Assembly (NCBI GenBank): GCA_022414725.1
Contig: CM039463.1
Coordinates: 38,851,369-38,915,368, forward strand
Direction of reading: 5' to 3'
Source: Microglena sp. YARC
Lineage: Eukaryota; Chlorophyta; Chlorophyceae; Chlamydomonadales; Chlamydomonadaceae
DNA length: 64,000 bases
A program made the translations under genes and the position numbers. Below the pieces are notes generated by a model. That model ran no database searches and had not been told where the DNA came from. It saw only the letters and a list, made by a program, of their open reading frames with translations. Positions 12,063-23,700 of the stretch are shown here, in pieces (positions within the stretch are counted from its first letter, which is position 1; each line of letters starts with the position of its first letter).

Positions 12063-14540
12063 AGTTTTAGCCCACATGGCAATGCTGATATGGCCTACAT
12101 GGCAAAATGATGAGTGATAGCCCACATGGCAATGCTGATATGGCCTACATGGCAAAATGATGAGTGATAGCCCACATGGCAATGCTGATATGGCCTACAT
12201 GGCAAAATGATGAGTGATAGCCCACATGGCAATGCTGATATGGCCTACATGGCAAAATGATGAGTGATAGCCCACATGGCAATGCTGATATGGCCTACAT
12301 GGCAAAATGATGAGTGATAGCCCACATGGCAATGCTGATGTGGCCTACATGGCAAAATGATGAGTGATAGCCCACATGGCAATGCTGATATGGCCTACAT
12401 GGCAAAATGATGAGTGATAGCCCACATGGCAATGCTGATGTGGCCTACATGGCGAAATGATGAGTGATAGCCCACATGGCAATGCTGATATGGCCTACAT
12501 GGCAAAATGATGAGTGATAGCCCACATGGCAATGCTGATATGGCCTACATGGGCAAAATGATGAGTGATAGCCCACATGGCAATGCTGATATGGCCTACA
12601 TGGCAAAATGATGAGTGATAGCCCACATGGCAATGCTGATATGGCCTACATGGCAAAATGATGAGTGATAGCCCACATGGCAATGCTGATATGGCCTACA
12701 TGGCAAAATGATGAGTGATAGCCACATGGCAATGCTGATATGGCCTACATGGCAAAATGATGAGTGATAGCCCACATGGCAATGCTGATATGGCCTACAT
12801 GGCAAAATGATGAGTGATAGCCCACATGGCAATGCTGATATGGCCTACATGGCAAAATGATGAGTGATAGCCCACATGGCAATGCTGATATGGCCTACAT
12901 GGCAAAATGATGAGTGATAGCCACATGGCAATGCTGATATGGCCTACATGGCAAAATGATGAGTGATAGCCCACATGGCAATGCTGATATGGCCTACATG
13001 GCAAAATGATGAGTGATAGCCCACATGGCAATGCTGATATGGCCTACATGGCAAAATGATGAGTGATAGCCCACATGGCAATGCTGATATGGCCTACATG
13101 GCAAAATGATGAGTGATAGCCCACATGGCAATGCTGATATGGCCTACATGGCAAAATGATGAGTGATAGCCCACATGGCAATGCTGATATGGCCTACATG
13201 GCAAAATGATGAGTGATAGCCCACATGGCAATGCTGATATGGCCTACATGGCAAAATGATGAGTGATAGCCCACATGGCAATGCTGATGTGGCCTACATG
13301 GCAAAATGATGAGTGATAGCCCACATGGCAATGCTGATATGGCCTACATGGCAAAATGATGAGTGATAATAGCCCACATGGCAATGCTGATATGGCCTAC
13401 ATGGCAAAATGATGAGTGATAGCCCACATGGCAATGCTGATTTGGCCTACATGGCAAAATGATGAGTGATAGCCCACATGGCAATGCTGATATGGCCTAC
13501 ATGGCAAAAATGATGAGTGATAGCCCACATGGCAATGCTGATATGGCCTACATGGCAAAATGATGAGTGATAGCCCACATGGCAATGCTGATATGGCCTA
13601 CATGGCAAAATGATGAGTGATAGCCCCACATGGCAATGCTGATATGGCCTACATGGCAAAATGATGAGTGATAGCCCACATGGCAATGCTGATATGGCCT
13701 ACATGGCAAAATGATGAGTGATAGCCCACATGGCAATGCTGATATGGCCTACATGGCAAAATGATGAGTGATAGCCCACATGGCAATGCTGATAATGGCC
13801 TACATGGCAAAATGATGAGTGATAGCCCACATGGCAATGCTGATATGGCCTACATGGCAAAATGATGAGTGATAGCCCACATGGCAATGCTGATATGGCC
13901 TACATGGCAAAATGATGAGTGATAGCCCACATGGCAATGCTGATATGGCCTACATGGCAAAATGATGAGTGATAGCCCACATGGCAATGCTGATATGGCC
14001 TACATGGCAAAATGATGAGTGATAGCCCACATGGCAATGCTGATATGGCTACATGGCAAATGATGAGTGATAGCCCACATGGCAATGCTGATATGGCTAC
14101 ATGGCAAAATGATGAGTGATAGCCCACATGGCAATGCTGATGTGGCCTACATGGCAAAATGATGAGTGATAGCCCACATGGCAATGCTGATATGGCCTAC
14201 ATGGCAAAATGATGAGTGATAGCCCACATGGCAATGCTGATATGGCCTACATGGCAAAATGATGAGTGATAGCCCACATGGCAAAGCTGATATGGCCTAC
14301 ATGGCAAAATGATGAGTGATAGCCCACATGGCAATGCTGATATGGCCTACATGGCAAAATGATGAGTGATAGCCCACATGGCAATGGCAGTGCTGATATA
14401 GAGGAGTTTTAGCCCACATGGCAATGCTGATGTGGCCTACATGGCAAAATGATGAGTGGTAGCCCACATGGCTATAGTAATGCTGATATAGAGGAGATTT
14501 AGCCCACATGGCAATGCTGATATGGCCCACATGGCCCACA
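12063..14540 (+). repeat. 50-bp satellite array, nearly 50 units
   Basis: The unit is 50 bp and contains AGCCCACATGGCAATGCTGA followed by TATGGCCTACATGGCAAAAT and GATGAGTGAT. Units are almost identical, with rare 1-bp indels, which indicates recent homogenisation. The array edges are degraded, with a GATATAGAGGAGTTTTAG variant at both ends. The right arm has only about three diverged units (16505-16660). There are no unique spacers, so this is not a CRISPR array. The short open frames on the minus strand are repeat translations. Confidence 0.95.
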
Positions 14541-14649
14541 TGGCTATATCAGCATTGCCAAAATCATTATATATGGCTACCTTAATATTTCGCAAATCTG
14601 GGTCCGAGGGTGATATTCCTAATATGCAGTGGAATCTCCTAAATCACAT

Positions 14650-14870
14650 TGGTATAGGTACTGAACGGCAATATGACATCATATGATATCATGCCATCAA
14701 ATGATATCATATGATGATATGATGCCAGCAGTCTGAGTAGGCTAAATTTACCATTTAAATAAAATATCATATGAAGATGCAAATTGTATGATATCATATG
14801 ATATCATAGTCGCCTTTGGCCATCATTTGATATGGTGATCCCTAGGTAGGTGTAGGTGGTTCAGCTGAAC
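14650..14870. repeat. ATATGATATCAT palindromic repeat family
   Basis: AT-rich sequence made of self-complementary ATATGATATCATATG pieces. Related blocks are at 16265-16420, 33065-33300 and 35850-35960. Confidence 0.7.
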
Positions 14871-14874
14871 ACTA

Positions 14875-15120
14875 TTTTCTTTGTGCTATGCGTCGCAAAT
14901 TGAGCTTGAACTTGAACTTGGTTACATAACTTTAGCCAGCCATTTGGCTGCTCGCCGACTTCGGCTGTTAAAATAAATTTACCAGGAAAAAAATGTAAAA
15001 CGCGAACAAATTATGTATTCATTTCCCCTATGTTTGCTGTCTTTCTTCTGGACGACAAAAAACAATACAAAAACGAATCAAAGAAGACTTGATCCAATCT
15101 CTTCATGCTTTCCTAGATAA
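14875..15120. repeat. Dispersed repeat at the inner end of the left arm
   Basis: Contains GAACTTGAACTTGGTTACAT and TTAGCCAGCCATTTGGCTGC. The complement is at 15990-16245. Pieces of the same family occur at 17500, 33730, 34090, 34275 and 34495. Confidence 0.7.
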
Positions 15121-15199
15121 AAAGAAGAAGCACGCCCCCCCGCCCCCCCCCCCCACCCCCCCTAGGCCTCCGAGGCCCCCGAGGCCTCCCCCCCTATAA

Positions 15200-15930
15200 A
15201 ATATGCATACACACCCATCTGTGTTCATGACCAATACCGATAATGACAGACTGACAGTGCTTCTAGGTAGCGGCCAGTGAAATGACTGCTACCCCATCCC
15301 ATCCACCCACCTATCCTTAAATATAGACATAAACACCCACCCGTGTTACAAGGCAGGTTGGCGGTTTTGAAAATTGACGGAGGAGATAAAATAGTAGAGT
15401 TTGAAAATTGAGGGTTGAGGTGGAAATGTGCCAGATCAGCACTACAGCAGTTCACACTAAAGGTGTAAATGTGCCAGAACAGCAGGAGAATGCTTACCAG
15501 ATAAGCGGAACCATTGCCAGGTAAGCCCTGAACCCCGCATGCTCGCAACGCAACTTTTATCGTATATATAGATAGATCGCCGGTCGCTCTTGGCGTTGCA
15601 GGTCGTCGTCAACCGCGATGGTAGCTTGTCCAGTTGAGGTAGGAGACCGCTCCCCACCCGCGTACGACGGGCTCCCTTAACACCACGCCCCACCAGGCGT
15701 TATCATTACCTTAAGATAGATCGCCACCCCCGAAACAAAACTTGCTGACCTGGCCCCCGGGGCTCATTCAAGATCTTGCCAAGGGGCTCATTCAGACCTT
15801 CTAACAACTCTTAAATGGTGACTACAGCAAGCTCCGGCTTATACAGTGGTGTCCTTAACTTCACGTCCTGAGAGTGGCACATTACTCGGATGTAACAATT
15901 TCAATTTCAATATATATTTATTTATTTGTA
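15200..15930. other. Spacer between the two inverted arms
   Basis: About 0.7 kb without a match in either arm. It contains a 5'-truncated SINE (15590-15715) and no recognisable gene. C-rich (15135-15190) and G-rich (15930-15955) runs form the innermost paired sequence. Confidence 0.65.
15590..15715 (+). mobile_element. 5'-truncated tRNA-derived SINE in the spacer
   Basis: Starts in the GGCGTTGCAGGTCGTCGTC part of the body and runs to the usual CCACCAGGCGTTATCATTAC tail. The tRNA-like head is absent. Confidence 0.75.
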
Positions 15931-16504
15931 GGGGGGGAGGGGGGGAGGGGTAGGTCGATAGAGCTTCCTCTGTTCATCCATGAAAGGATGAAGATATTAG
16001 ATCGTGTCTTCTTTGATGGGAATAATTCGTTTTTCGTGTTGTTTTTTATGTTGCAGAAGAAAGAAGAAGCAAAAATGGGGGGAGATGATTTGTTCGCGAA
16101 GCAGTTACATTTTTCCCTGGTCAATTTGTTTGAACTGCCAAAGACGGCGAGCAGCCAAATTGCTGGCTGAAGTTATGTTACCAAGTTCAAGTTCAGGTTC
16201 AAGCTCAATTTGCGTCGCACAAAGAAACAATTGTTCAGCTGAACCACCTATACCTAAGGATCGGCATATCATATGATGTTGGCCAAAGGTGAGTATGCTA
16301 TCATATAATATCATACAAATTGCAGTATAGTCTATTATATTTAAATGGTAACTTAAGCCTTGTCAGACTGCCGGCATCGTATGATATCATATGATGCCAT
16401 ATCGCCGTTCCCAATCTATACCAATGTGATTTAGAAAATCCCACTGAATATTAGGAATATCGCCCATGGACCCATTTCTGCGAAATAGGAAGGTCACCAT
16501 ATAG

Positions 16505-16660
16505 AATGATTTTGCCATGTGGACCATACAAGCATTGCCATATGGGCTAAAACTCTTCTATATCAGCATTGCCATTGCCATGTGGGCTATCACTCATGAT
16601 TGTGCCAGGTGGGCCATATCAGCATTGGCAGATGGGCTAAAACTCCTCCATATCAGCATT
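16505..16660 (-). repeat. Residual 50-bp satellite units in the right arm
   Basis: About three diverged units with ATCAGCATTGCCATGTGGGC, equivalent to the large array at 12063-14540. Confidence 0.75.
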
Positions 16661-16959
16661 CAAACAATTGAATAGATTAACCACTTAGAATCTGCATGTG
16701 TGATGCCTATCTCAGTTCTACTACTAGTAGTGGTAGTAGTAGTACTGGTACTGGTAGAAGTAGTAGTACTGGGTACTGGGTAGAAGTAGTAGTAGCAGTA
16801 GGAGTGCTGCTAGTAGTAGGTATCATTAGGCTCATAACTCCTTTCGTGTACCGTAATTGATACATTTAACCACATAATGCCTCAGTGCGGCGTGCATGCG
16901 TCTCACACCACATGAATCAGCTTTAGAGCTCTACAGTGCTCAGCTACTCCAACATATCC

Positions 16960-17074
16960 GGAGGGGGGAAGCTAGCACCCACAAGCCAGATCTCCTATAC
17001 CCTGAACCCTATAACCTAACCCCGAGGAGATCTGGCTTGTGGGTGCTGGCTCACTGGATGCTAGCTTCCCCCCA
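16960..17074. mobile_element. Foldback / MITE-like element with 11-bp TSD
   Basis: 115 bp with inverted ends (GAGGGGGGAAGCTAGC and GCTAGCTTCCCCCC) and a second inner inverted pair around CACAAGCCAGATCTCC. It is flanked by perfect direct repeats CCAACATATCC at 16949-16959 and 17075-17085. The left arm (about 11705-11722, reverse strand) has one copy of this 11-mer and no element, so it is an in-window empty site. Confidence 0.85.
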
Positions 17075-17089
17075 CCAACATATCCCGAT

Positions 17090-17290
17090 TAGGCGAATGG
17101 TTCAATGGTTGATCATTTTGCTGGACTGAAGAAGGTGCTGGGTTCGTACCCTACGGGTGCGCTTTAGTGTTTGCGGTCACTGTCAACCGCCATGGTAGCA
17201 CTGTCCAGGTGAAGTAGCAGCCCGTTGTCTACCGCTGTAAGACAGTGCTCCCTTAATACCACGCCCTACCAGGCATTATCATCACTTTTT
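17090..17290 (+). mobile_element. tRNA-derived SINE, right-arm copy
   Basis: Starts with a tRNA-like head: an A-box-like TAGGCGAATGG and a B-box-like GGTTCGTACCC about 45 bases later. The shared body and a CATTATCATCACTTTTT tail follow. It is allelic in position to 11505-11715 of the left arm. Confidence 0.8.
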
Positions 17291-17399
17291 CTGTACTAGA
17301 ACAGCCACTCCTACATGCATGCTATTTTCATCTCTAGGCATTTCCACAACGTTAAAACTGGGCAGGTTGCCTATGTTCTCAGCCCCAGTCTCTCTGTGG

Positions 17400-18560
17400 T
17401 GTGAAAGAAGTAGCTAAGGACCAAGCAACTATGATGCGGTCTCCGTCGACACCCCAGTCTTGCTGTGGTGTGAAAGAAGTAGCCAAGGACCGAGCTGGCT
17501 GGCTGGCTGGCTGAAGCTATGTAACCAAATTCAAGTTCAAGGACCGAGCAACTATGATGCGGTCTCGGTTGACATGGTTGATAGTGAATACTGACGGGGA
17601 ATGTGACGGCGCTATGGTCAGATCACTAAGCAAGTAACCATGCAACCCTGACGTGCTTTCACAACTAGTCAAAAACTAAAACGAACTACTGAACTAGTCA
17701 GACATGCCCCCACAGCCCCCCCAGGTTCCGCTGTTTGCGCTCTGTAGGGTTCTGGGGGCAGTGTGTTGCGCAGGTGAGGGGTCGCACCGAGTTTTATGTG
17801 GTTTCAATTGGCACGGGTGATGATCGCTGTGCTCTTCTCTGAGGACGCTTCGCCATTCTGTGCCATCATGTCGCTGCATGGCGCTGCATGGGTCTGGCTT
17901 AACTAGTCAGAAATGCCCCCCCCCCCGACCCTCCCGGGCTCCGCTCCCAGTGCTCCGTGCGGATCCCCTGGGGTTCGGGGGGCTGTACGTGCACTGGGGT
18001 CTCACCGTGTTGCTCAATTTGTGACGCGTCGCACAAGGAAAAACAGTGATGGTGGTGATGATGATGTATGGCAACAGTGATGGGTTCTTCAAGGAAACCA
18101 TCTGAAATTGCTCAGTTGGTATCATAGCTTTTCTTTTCAGCTACAAGCAGCAGCTTCTAGTCAGCTCCCCTGACTTTTTACCCAGCCAGACCTCAAGCAA
18201 AGTAGTGTGTCTGGAAGCTGACAGAATCAGCCATCCAGCATTGTTGAAATCGAGGGGGCTTAGCCCAGTGGCTGACTCAGAAGCTGCTGCTCATAGCCGA
18301 AAAGAAAAGCTATGGTTGGTATGCACATTTATGACAACAATGAACCTAAGAAATTATATCTGTACCTAAACAAAACTTTCTTGACTGCCTACCACTTTTT
18401 TTCTGGCGACACATCGCCATTCTGTCGCAGCATGGCAAAACATGGGTCTGGCTAGTTAGAAATGCTCCCCCCCCCCGTGATACGTTGCTTGCGCTCTGCA
18501 GGGTTTGGGGAGCAGTGCGTCACACAGGGGTCAAACCGAGTTGCTCAATTTGCAAATCAT
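17400..18560. repeat. Dispersed repeat mosaic of the right arm, no gene
   Basis: Counterpart of 10200-11420. It contains the GGTCTCCGTCGACACC duplication, the CGCGTCGC dispersed family (17700-18050 and 18395-18560) and the AGCTTCTAGTCAGC / CTTTTCAGCTA repeat (18120-18320). Confidence 0.6.
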
Positions 18561-18569
18561 CGCACAAAA

Positions 18570-18810
18570 CAACAACTCCTAGGCGCGTCGCAAGCGACAC
18601 GGAAAATGGCGGAGAGTGTTATCGAAGCGACAGGTGGCAACGGAATTGAGCGGACCAAAGCCAGTTAGTTACGGGACAGTTGGCTGACGTGTCAGGCTTT
18701 GTGTTGGTTGCACGGTCATCCGTCAAACGGACAATGGGTGACCCTGGGGGGCTCCGCCCCCCAGAAGGGGGGGCTCTGCCAAAAACAGTGCGGCTGCCTA
18801 CCACTGGTGC
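18570..18810 (-). repeat. Dispersed element with CGTCGCTTGCGACGCGCC end
   Basis: Related copies occur at 30140-30310, 40100-40305, 53080-53145 (part) and 61240-61380. Shared parts are the CGTCGCTTGCGACGTGCCTA end, the CCACCTGTCGCTCCAATAG block and the GTGTCAGGCTTTG...GGACGGACAA block. It is probably non-autonomous. Confidence 0.6.
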
Positions 18811-18825
18811 TAGCCACTCAAGATA

Positions 18826-18975
18826 AAAACCCTAAACCCTAAACCTGGTGCTCGCCACTCAAGATAAAAACCCTAAACCTGGTGCTCGCCACTCAAGGTA
18901 GAACCCTAGACCCTAAACCTGGTGCTCGCCACTCAGGATGAAATCCCTAGACCCTAAACTTGGTGCTCGCCACTC
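18826..18975. repeat. Interstitial telomere-like repeat units
   Basis: Four units with AACCCTAAACCCTAAAC or decayed forms alternating with CTGGTGCTCGCCACTCAAG. CCCTAAA is the telomere unit of plants and several algae. A perfect short block also occurs at 44620-44665. Confidence 0.65.
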
Positions 18976-19122
18976 AGTTCAAACTGTGATGAGCCAGTCA
19001 AGGTCAGTTTTGTTTCCAATGATGCGTCACCATTCTGTTGTTGCATGGTGACGCATAACCCCCCAGAACCCTATGGGCCTGCACAAATCCTGAAATCAGG
19101 CTTGAGTAGCCCAAGTAGCTAC

Positions 19123-19444
19123 TCAACTTGGCCCTAAAGAAACCGAAAACTCTGGCCGAGGAGTTAGTGATGGCCTGTCAATTGTGACCCGATGTTCATC
19201 AATCAAGTCCAGAGCATTGGAGTGAGTAATGGCCAGGCCTATAGAGGATGGGGCGGCTTGCAAACTGCTCATTCTGCTCATGGTGCGCTCCAACTTCTCC
19301 GAGGCCTTTTCCATTGCCTTCTCTATCTCCTCGGTCCACCTCCTGGGATCAAAACAAGCCAGCGTCTTGCTTGCTACTCAGCGGGGGGAGCGCTCGGTGT
19401 ACTGGAACATTGAAGTACTGCATGAAGGCTCCAACGGTGTTCAC
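19123..19444 (-). pseudogene. Degenerate last exon of aquaporin copy B
   Basis: It aligns with exon 7231-7511 of copy A but has three defects. The acceptor CATTGCAG reads CATTGCGG. Six extra bases distort the end of helix 6. An extra A in the + strand run near 19353 (four instead of three) shifts the frame and puts a stop just after GLF. Downstream of the shift the tail still reads DPRRWTEEIEKAMEKASEK and ends at TAG/TGA in the array sequence. A homopolymer error could explain the frameshift but not the lost acceptor. Confidence 0.8.
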
Positions 19445-19545
19445 CGCAATGATATGATGATTGATGATGGATGGGTGATGATGATTCTTGATGATGATAG
19501 GAGGATGAGGAGAGACCAGGGGGGTAGGATTTAGTGGTTTCAGGG

Positions 19546-19935
19546 TTAAGGGAGGAGGAGGAGAGAGGAGGAGGAGGAGGAGAGAGAGGAGGAGCGAGGG
19601 AGGAGGAGGAGTATGCGAGGAGGGGAGGAGGAGGAGGAGGGAGGAGGGAGGAGAAAGAATGGAGGAGGAGGCAGGAAGAGATCTTGGAGGAGGAGGAGAG
19701 GAGGAGGGGAGGAGGGGGGGGAGGAGGAGAGGAGGAGGGGGGGGGCGGGGGGGGGGGGGCGGAGGAGGAGGAGAGGAGGAGGGAGGAGGGAGGGAGGGAG
19801 GAGGGAGGGAGGAGGAGAGAGGAGAGAGGAAGGAGGAGGAGGAGGAGGAAGGAGGAGGATGAGGAGGATGGAGGAGGAGGAGGGACAGGAGGAGGAGGAG
19901 GAGGAGGAGGAGGAGGAGGAGGAGGATCGGAGGAG
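19546..19935. repeat. GGA-rich purine tract
   Basis: About 390 bp of (GGA)n with G runs in the last intron of copy B. On the coding strand it is a very long polypyrimidine tract. Long open frames of Gly/Glu/Arg or Ser/Pro on both strands are artefacts. Confidence 0.9.
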
Positions 19936-20209
19936 TGGGGAGGAGTCAAGGGTGCCTGCCAATTTGTCGGTCCTGGATTCACATCACCAGCGAATTGCGT
20001 CGCGTCCAAAGACAAAACGTCCAATTATCTACCCGTTAAATTGTTGTGCCACTACGGTATACAAACAAAATAAACAGTGACTATAGCACATTTAGCTACC
20101 TCTAGACTGGGACACACAGAAATCGATGCAACGTCTTCATGCCATTTTCAAACCATAACCCCCCCCACACACACTGAACTAATTTCTCCCCCGCCCCACG
20201 TCACCATCA

Positions 20210-20480
20210 CCACACACTGCCAAGGGAGCTACCCAGTGGCTGTCTCAGGGAGCTGCCTAGAAGCTGCTGCTTGTGTTTAGCATCTGCCATGGGAGCTACA
20301 CAGTGGCTGTATCAGGGAGCTGCCTAGAAGCTGCTGCTCGTAGCTGAAGAGAAAAGCTGTGCCTCACCTGCCAAGGGAGCTACCCGATGGCTGTCTCAGG
20401 GAGCTGCCTAGAAGCTGCTGCTTGTGTTTGGCGCCTGCCATGGGAGCGACCTAGTAAATCCAATGATCCCTCCCACTCCC
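20210..20480 (-). repeat. Donor-side decayed copies of the aquaporin second NPA exon
   Basis: Copies of GGGAGCTACCCAGTGGCTG, the complement of the exon end, alternate with AGCTGCCTAGAAGCTGCTGC. A longer decayed exon copy lies at about 20425-20515. It mirrors 4158-4640 in the left arm. Confidence 0.7.
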
Positions 20481-20623
20481 CCTAACACTAAGGCTGAATC
20501 CCTACGGGGCCTGCACCACCACTCACAACAAACTACCCCCCCCCCCCCACACACACACCCACCCACCCACCCACCCACAAACTAACTTTGGTCGTTAAAC
20601 AGGTGTTAAATGTGTTTATTCAC

Positions 20624-20747
20624 CTGTCAAGGGAGCTACCCAGAAAATCCAGTGATCTCCCACACTGTCCCCCGACACTACAGCTGATGCGAAGCTTCGA
20701 GCGGGGTTAATTCCACAGCCAGTCATGGGGATGAGCACCAGATGGAT
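20624..20747 (-). CDS. Aquaporin B exon: end of helix 5, NPA2, start of helix 6
   Basis: 41 codons plus one base; acceptor CATTGCAG, donor GTGAAT. It encodes [19 protein letters not shown] and then [18 protein letters not shown]. It has one codon more than copy A. Confidence 0.88.
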
Positions 20748-23700
20748 CTGCAATGGGTGCGTGGTTGGGTTGGTTGGGTTGGTTGATTCCACAGCCAGTC
20801 ATGGGGATGAGCACCAGATGGACCTGCAATGGGTGCGTGGTTGGGTTGGTTGGGTTGGTTGATTCCACAGCCAGTCATGGGGATGAGCACCAGATGGACC
20901 TGCAATGGGTGCGTGGTAGGGTTGGTTGGGTTGGTTGTGGGGTGGTTGTGGGGAGGTTCAACCACGTCACTACGCACAAGGAACACGGTGAAGCCAATAA
21001 CCATGGGTGCGTGGTTGGGTTGTTTGGGTTAGTTGTGGGTTGGTTGTGGGTGGTTGTGGATGGTTGTGGGGAGGTTCAACCACGTCAAGACGCACCAGGA
21101 ACAGGGAAGCCAATGACCTTGGGTGTGTGGTTGGGTTGGTTGTGGGTTGGTTGGGTTGGTTGACGTTTGGTTGTGGTTTGGTTGTGGGTTGGAAGTGGGG
21201 TGTTTGTGGGTTGGTTGAACTTCATGTCACTACCCACCAGAGACACAGTGAAGCCAATGACCATGGGTGTGTGGTTGGGTTGGTTGTGGGTTGGTTGTGG
21301 GTTGGTTGAATTTCATGTCACTACCCACCAGGAACACAGTGAGGCCAATGACCATGGGTGTGTGGTTGGGTTGGTTGGGGGTTGGTTGAACTTCATTTCA
21401 CTACCCACCAGGAACACAGTGAAGCCAATGACCATGGGTGTGTGGTTGGGTCGGTTGTGGGTTGGGTTGGTTGGGTTGTTTGTGGGTTGGTAGTAAAGTG
21501 GTTGTGAGTTGTTTGTGGGTTGGTTGTAGGGTGGTTGTGGGTTGGTTGTAGGGTGGTTATGGGTTGTTTGTGGGATGGTTGTGGGTTGTTTGTGGGTTGG
21601 TTGTGGGATGGTTGTCGGTTGGTTGTGGGAGGTTGAACTTCACGTCACTACGTACCAGAAAGTTGGTGAAGCCAATAAGCATGGGTGGATGGTTGGGTTG
21701 GTTGTGGGATGGTTCAAATTCATGTCACTACGCACCAGCAACACGGTGAAGCCAATAACCATGGGTGCGTGGTTCGGTTGGTTGTGGGTTGGTTGGGTTG
21801 GTTAGGGTGGTTGTGGGGTGGTTCAACCATGTCACTACGCACCAGAAAGAGGGTGAAGCCAATGACCACGGATGCATGGTTTGGTTTGTTTGGGTTGGTT
21901 TAGTTGGTTGCGGGTTGGTTGTGGGGGGGTGGTTGAACTTCACGTCACAACGCACCAGGAAGACGGTAAAGCCAATGACCATTGGAGTGAAGCGATGAGT
22001 GAACTTGCTTCCATGCTTATCCACGGCAACGTTGAACACCACAAAGACAAGCAGCGCAGTGCCAAAGAACTCCAGGAAAAAGCCCTGGACGATTAAAAGG
22101 TCTGGGTCAAGGCCATTAGCTCCCAAGTTGACCACGCTGTAGTTGCGCGAAGGCCAGAGGGCTTTGACCATGGACACCCCACACAGGGCGCCTAGGACTT
22201 GGGAGAGGATGTAGATGAGACCCTTGACGGGGTTGATCTCGTTGAAAACGGTCATGGCCATGGTGACAGCGGGATTCAGGTGGCCTCCACTCTGCGTCAC
22301 ACAGAAGCGGTTGGGTTGGTTGGGGAGGTTGGGGTGGTTGGGACCATGGCCACTCCACATAGGGCGCCAAGGACTTGGGAGATGATGCAGATGAGACCCT
22401 TGAAGGGGTTGATCTCGTTGAAGATGATTATGGCTATGGTGACAGCGGGGTTCAGGTGGCCTCCACTCTGTGACACAAATAAGTGGTTGTGGTTGGTTGG
22501 GGTGGTTGGGGTGGTTGGGATCATGGCCATGGTGACAGCGGGGTTCAGGTGGCCTCCACTCTGTGACACAAAAAAGTGTTTGTGGTTGGTTGGGTTGGTT
22601 GGGTTGGTTGGGATCATGGCCATGGTGACAGCGGGGTTCAGGTGGCCTCCACTCTGCGTCACACAGAAGCGGTTGGGTTGGTTGAGTTGGTTGGGGTGGT
22701 TGGGACCATGGCCACTCCACATAGGGCGCCAAGGACATGGGAGATGATGCAGATGAGACCCTTGAAGGGGTTGATCTCGTTGAAGATGATTATGGCTATG
22801 GTGACAGCAGGGTTCAGGTGGCCTCCACTCTGTGACACAAATAAGTGGTTATGGTTGGTTGGGGTGGTTGGGGTGGTTGGGATCATGGCCATGGTGACAG
22901 CGGGGTTCAGGTAGCCTCCACCCTGTGACACAAATAAGTGGTTGTGGTTGGTTGGGGTGGTTGGGTTGGTTGGAATGGTTGAGGGTTAATTTTGTTGAAC
23001 ACTATCATGGCTATGGTGACAGCGGGGTTCAGGTGGCCTCCAAGAAAAAGACGCAAGTAAGTGGTTGGGGTGGTTGGGGTGGTTGGGATCATGGCCATGG
23101 TGACAGCGGGGTTCAGGTGGCCTCCAAGAAAAAGACGCAAGTAAGTGGTTGGGGTGGTTGGTTGGGTTGGTTGGGTTGGTTGGGTTGGTTGGAATGGTTG
23201 AGGGTTAATTTTGTTGAACACTATCATGGCTATGGTGACAGCGGGGTTCAGGTGGCCTCCAAGAAAAAGACGCAAGTAAGTGGTTGGGGTGGTTGGGGTG
23301 GTTGGGATCATGGCCATGGTGACAGCGGGGTTCAGGTAGCCTCCAAGAAAAAGGCGCAAGTAAAAAAGTCAGTCGCATATGACCCACCAGATGAGCGACA
23401 GAGTAGGCAAAACCGTGATCGACATACGGGTTTAAGGACAGTGCCCCTGGGCTGTAACACACATACATCAACAACAACAACAGCCCCATCATGGGATATG
23501 ACCCACCAGATGAGCAATACAGTAGATGAGAACCATGATGGACATAAGGACATTTGAAGGCCTCACCCACCCACTCACCCACCCCAAGTGCATTGGTGAA
23601 CCCTAACCCAACCTAACCCACTCAGGTGTTTCCCAACCCAACCCAGGTGCGGGTGTGAAAGCCAACCCAACCCACTCAGGTGCCTACCAACCCAACCCAG

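Larger units (their letters stand above)
1200..15200 (+). repeat. Left arm of large inverted duplication
   Basis: Segments here recur in reverse order and orientation in the right arm (15930-23340). Pairs include exon 2232-2567 with 22291-21956, exon 3934-4054 with 20747-20624, the last exon near 7231 with 19444, the SINE at 11505-11715 with 17090-17290, and 14880-15120 with 16240-15990. Arm lengths differ because the CTCA microsatellite and the 50-bp satellite are expanded on this side. Many substitutions and private insertions separate the arms, which argues against a simple assembly artefact. Confidence 0.85.
15930..23340 (-). repeat. Right arm of large inverted duplication
   Basis: Reverse-complement counterpart of 1200-15200; see that entry for the matched pairs. 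It is shorter because it lacks the CTCA expansion, most of the 50-bp satellite and the terminal-exon array. It carries its own private insertion at 16960-17074. Confidence 0.85.

Noticed and set aside
12063..14540. Regular 50-bp repeats as a CRISPR array
   Set aside because: There are no unique spacers; the whole unit is repeated. The genome is eukaryotic.
19374..20024. Proline/serine-rich protein
   Set aside because: Translation of the GGA-rich tract, overlapping the degenerate aquaporin exon in another frame.
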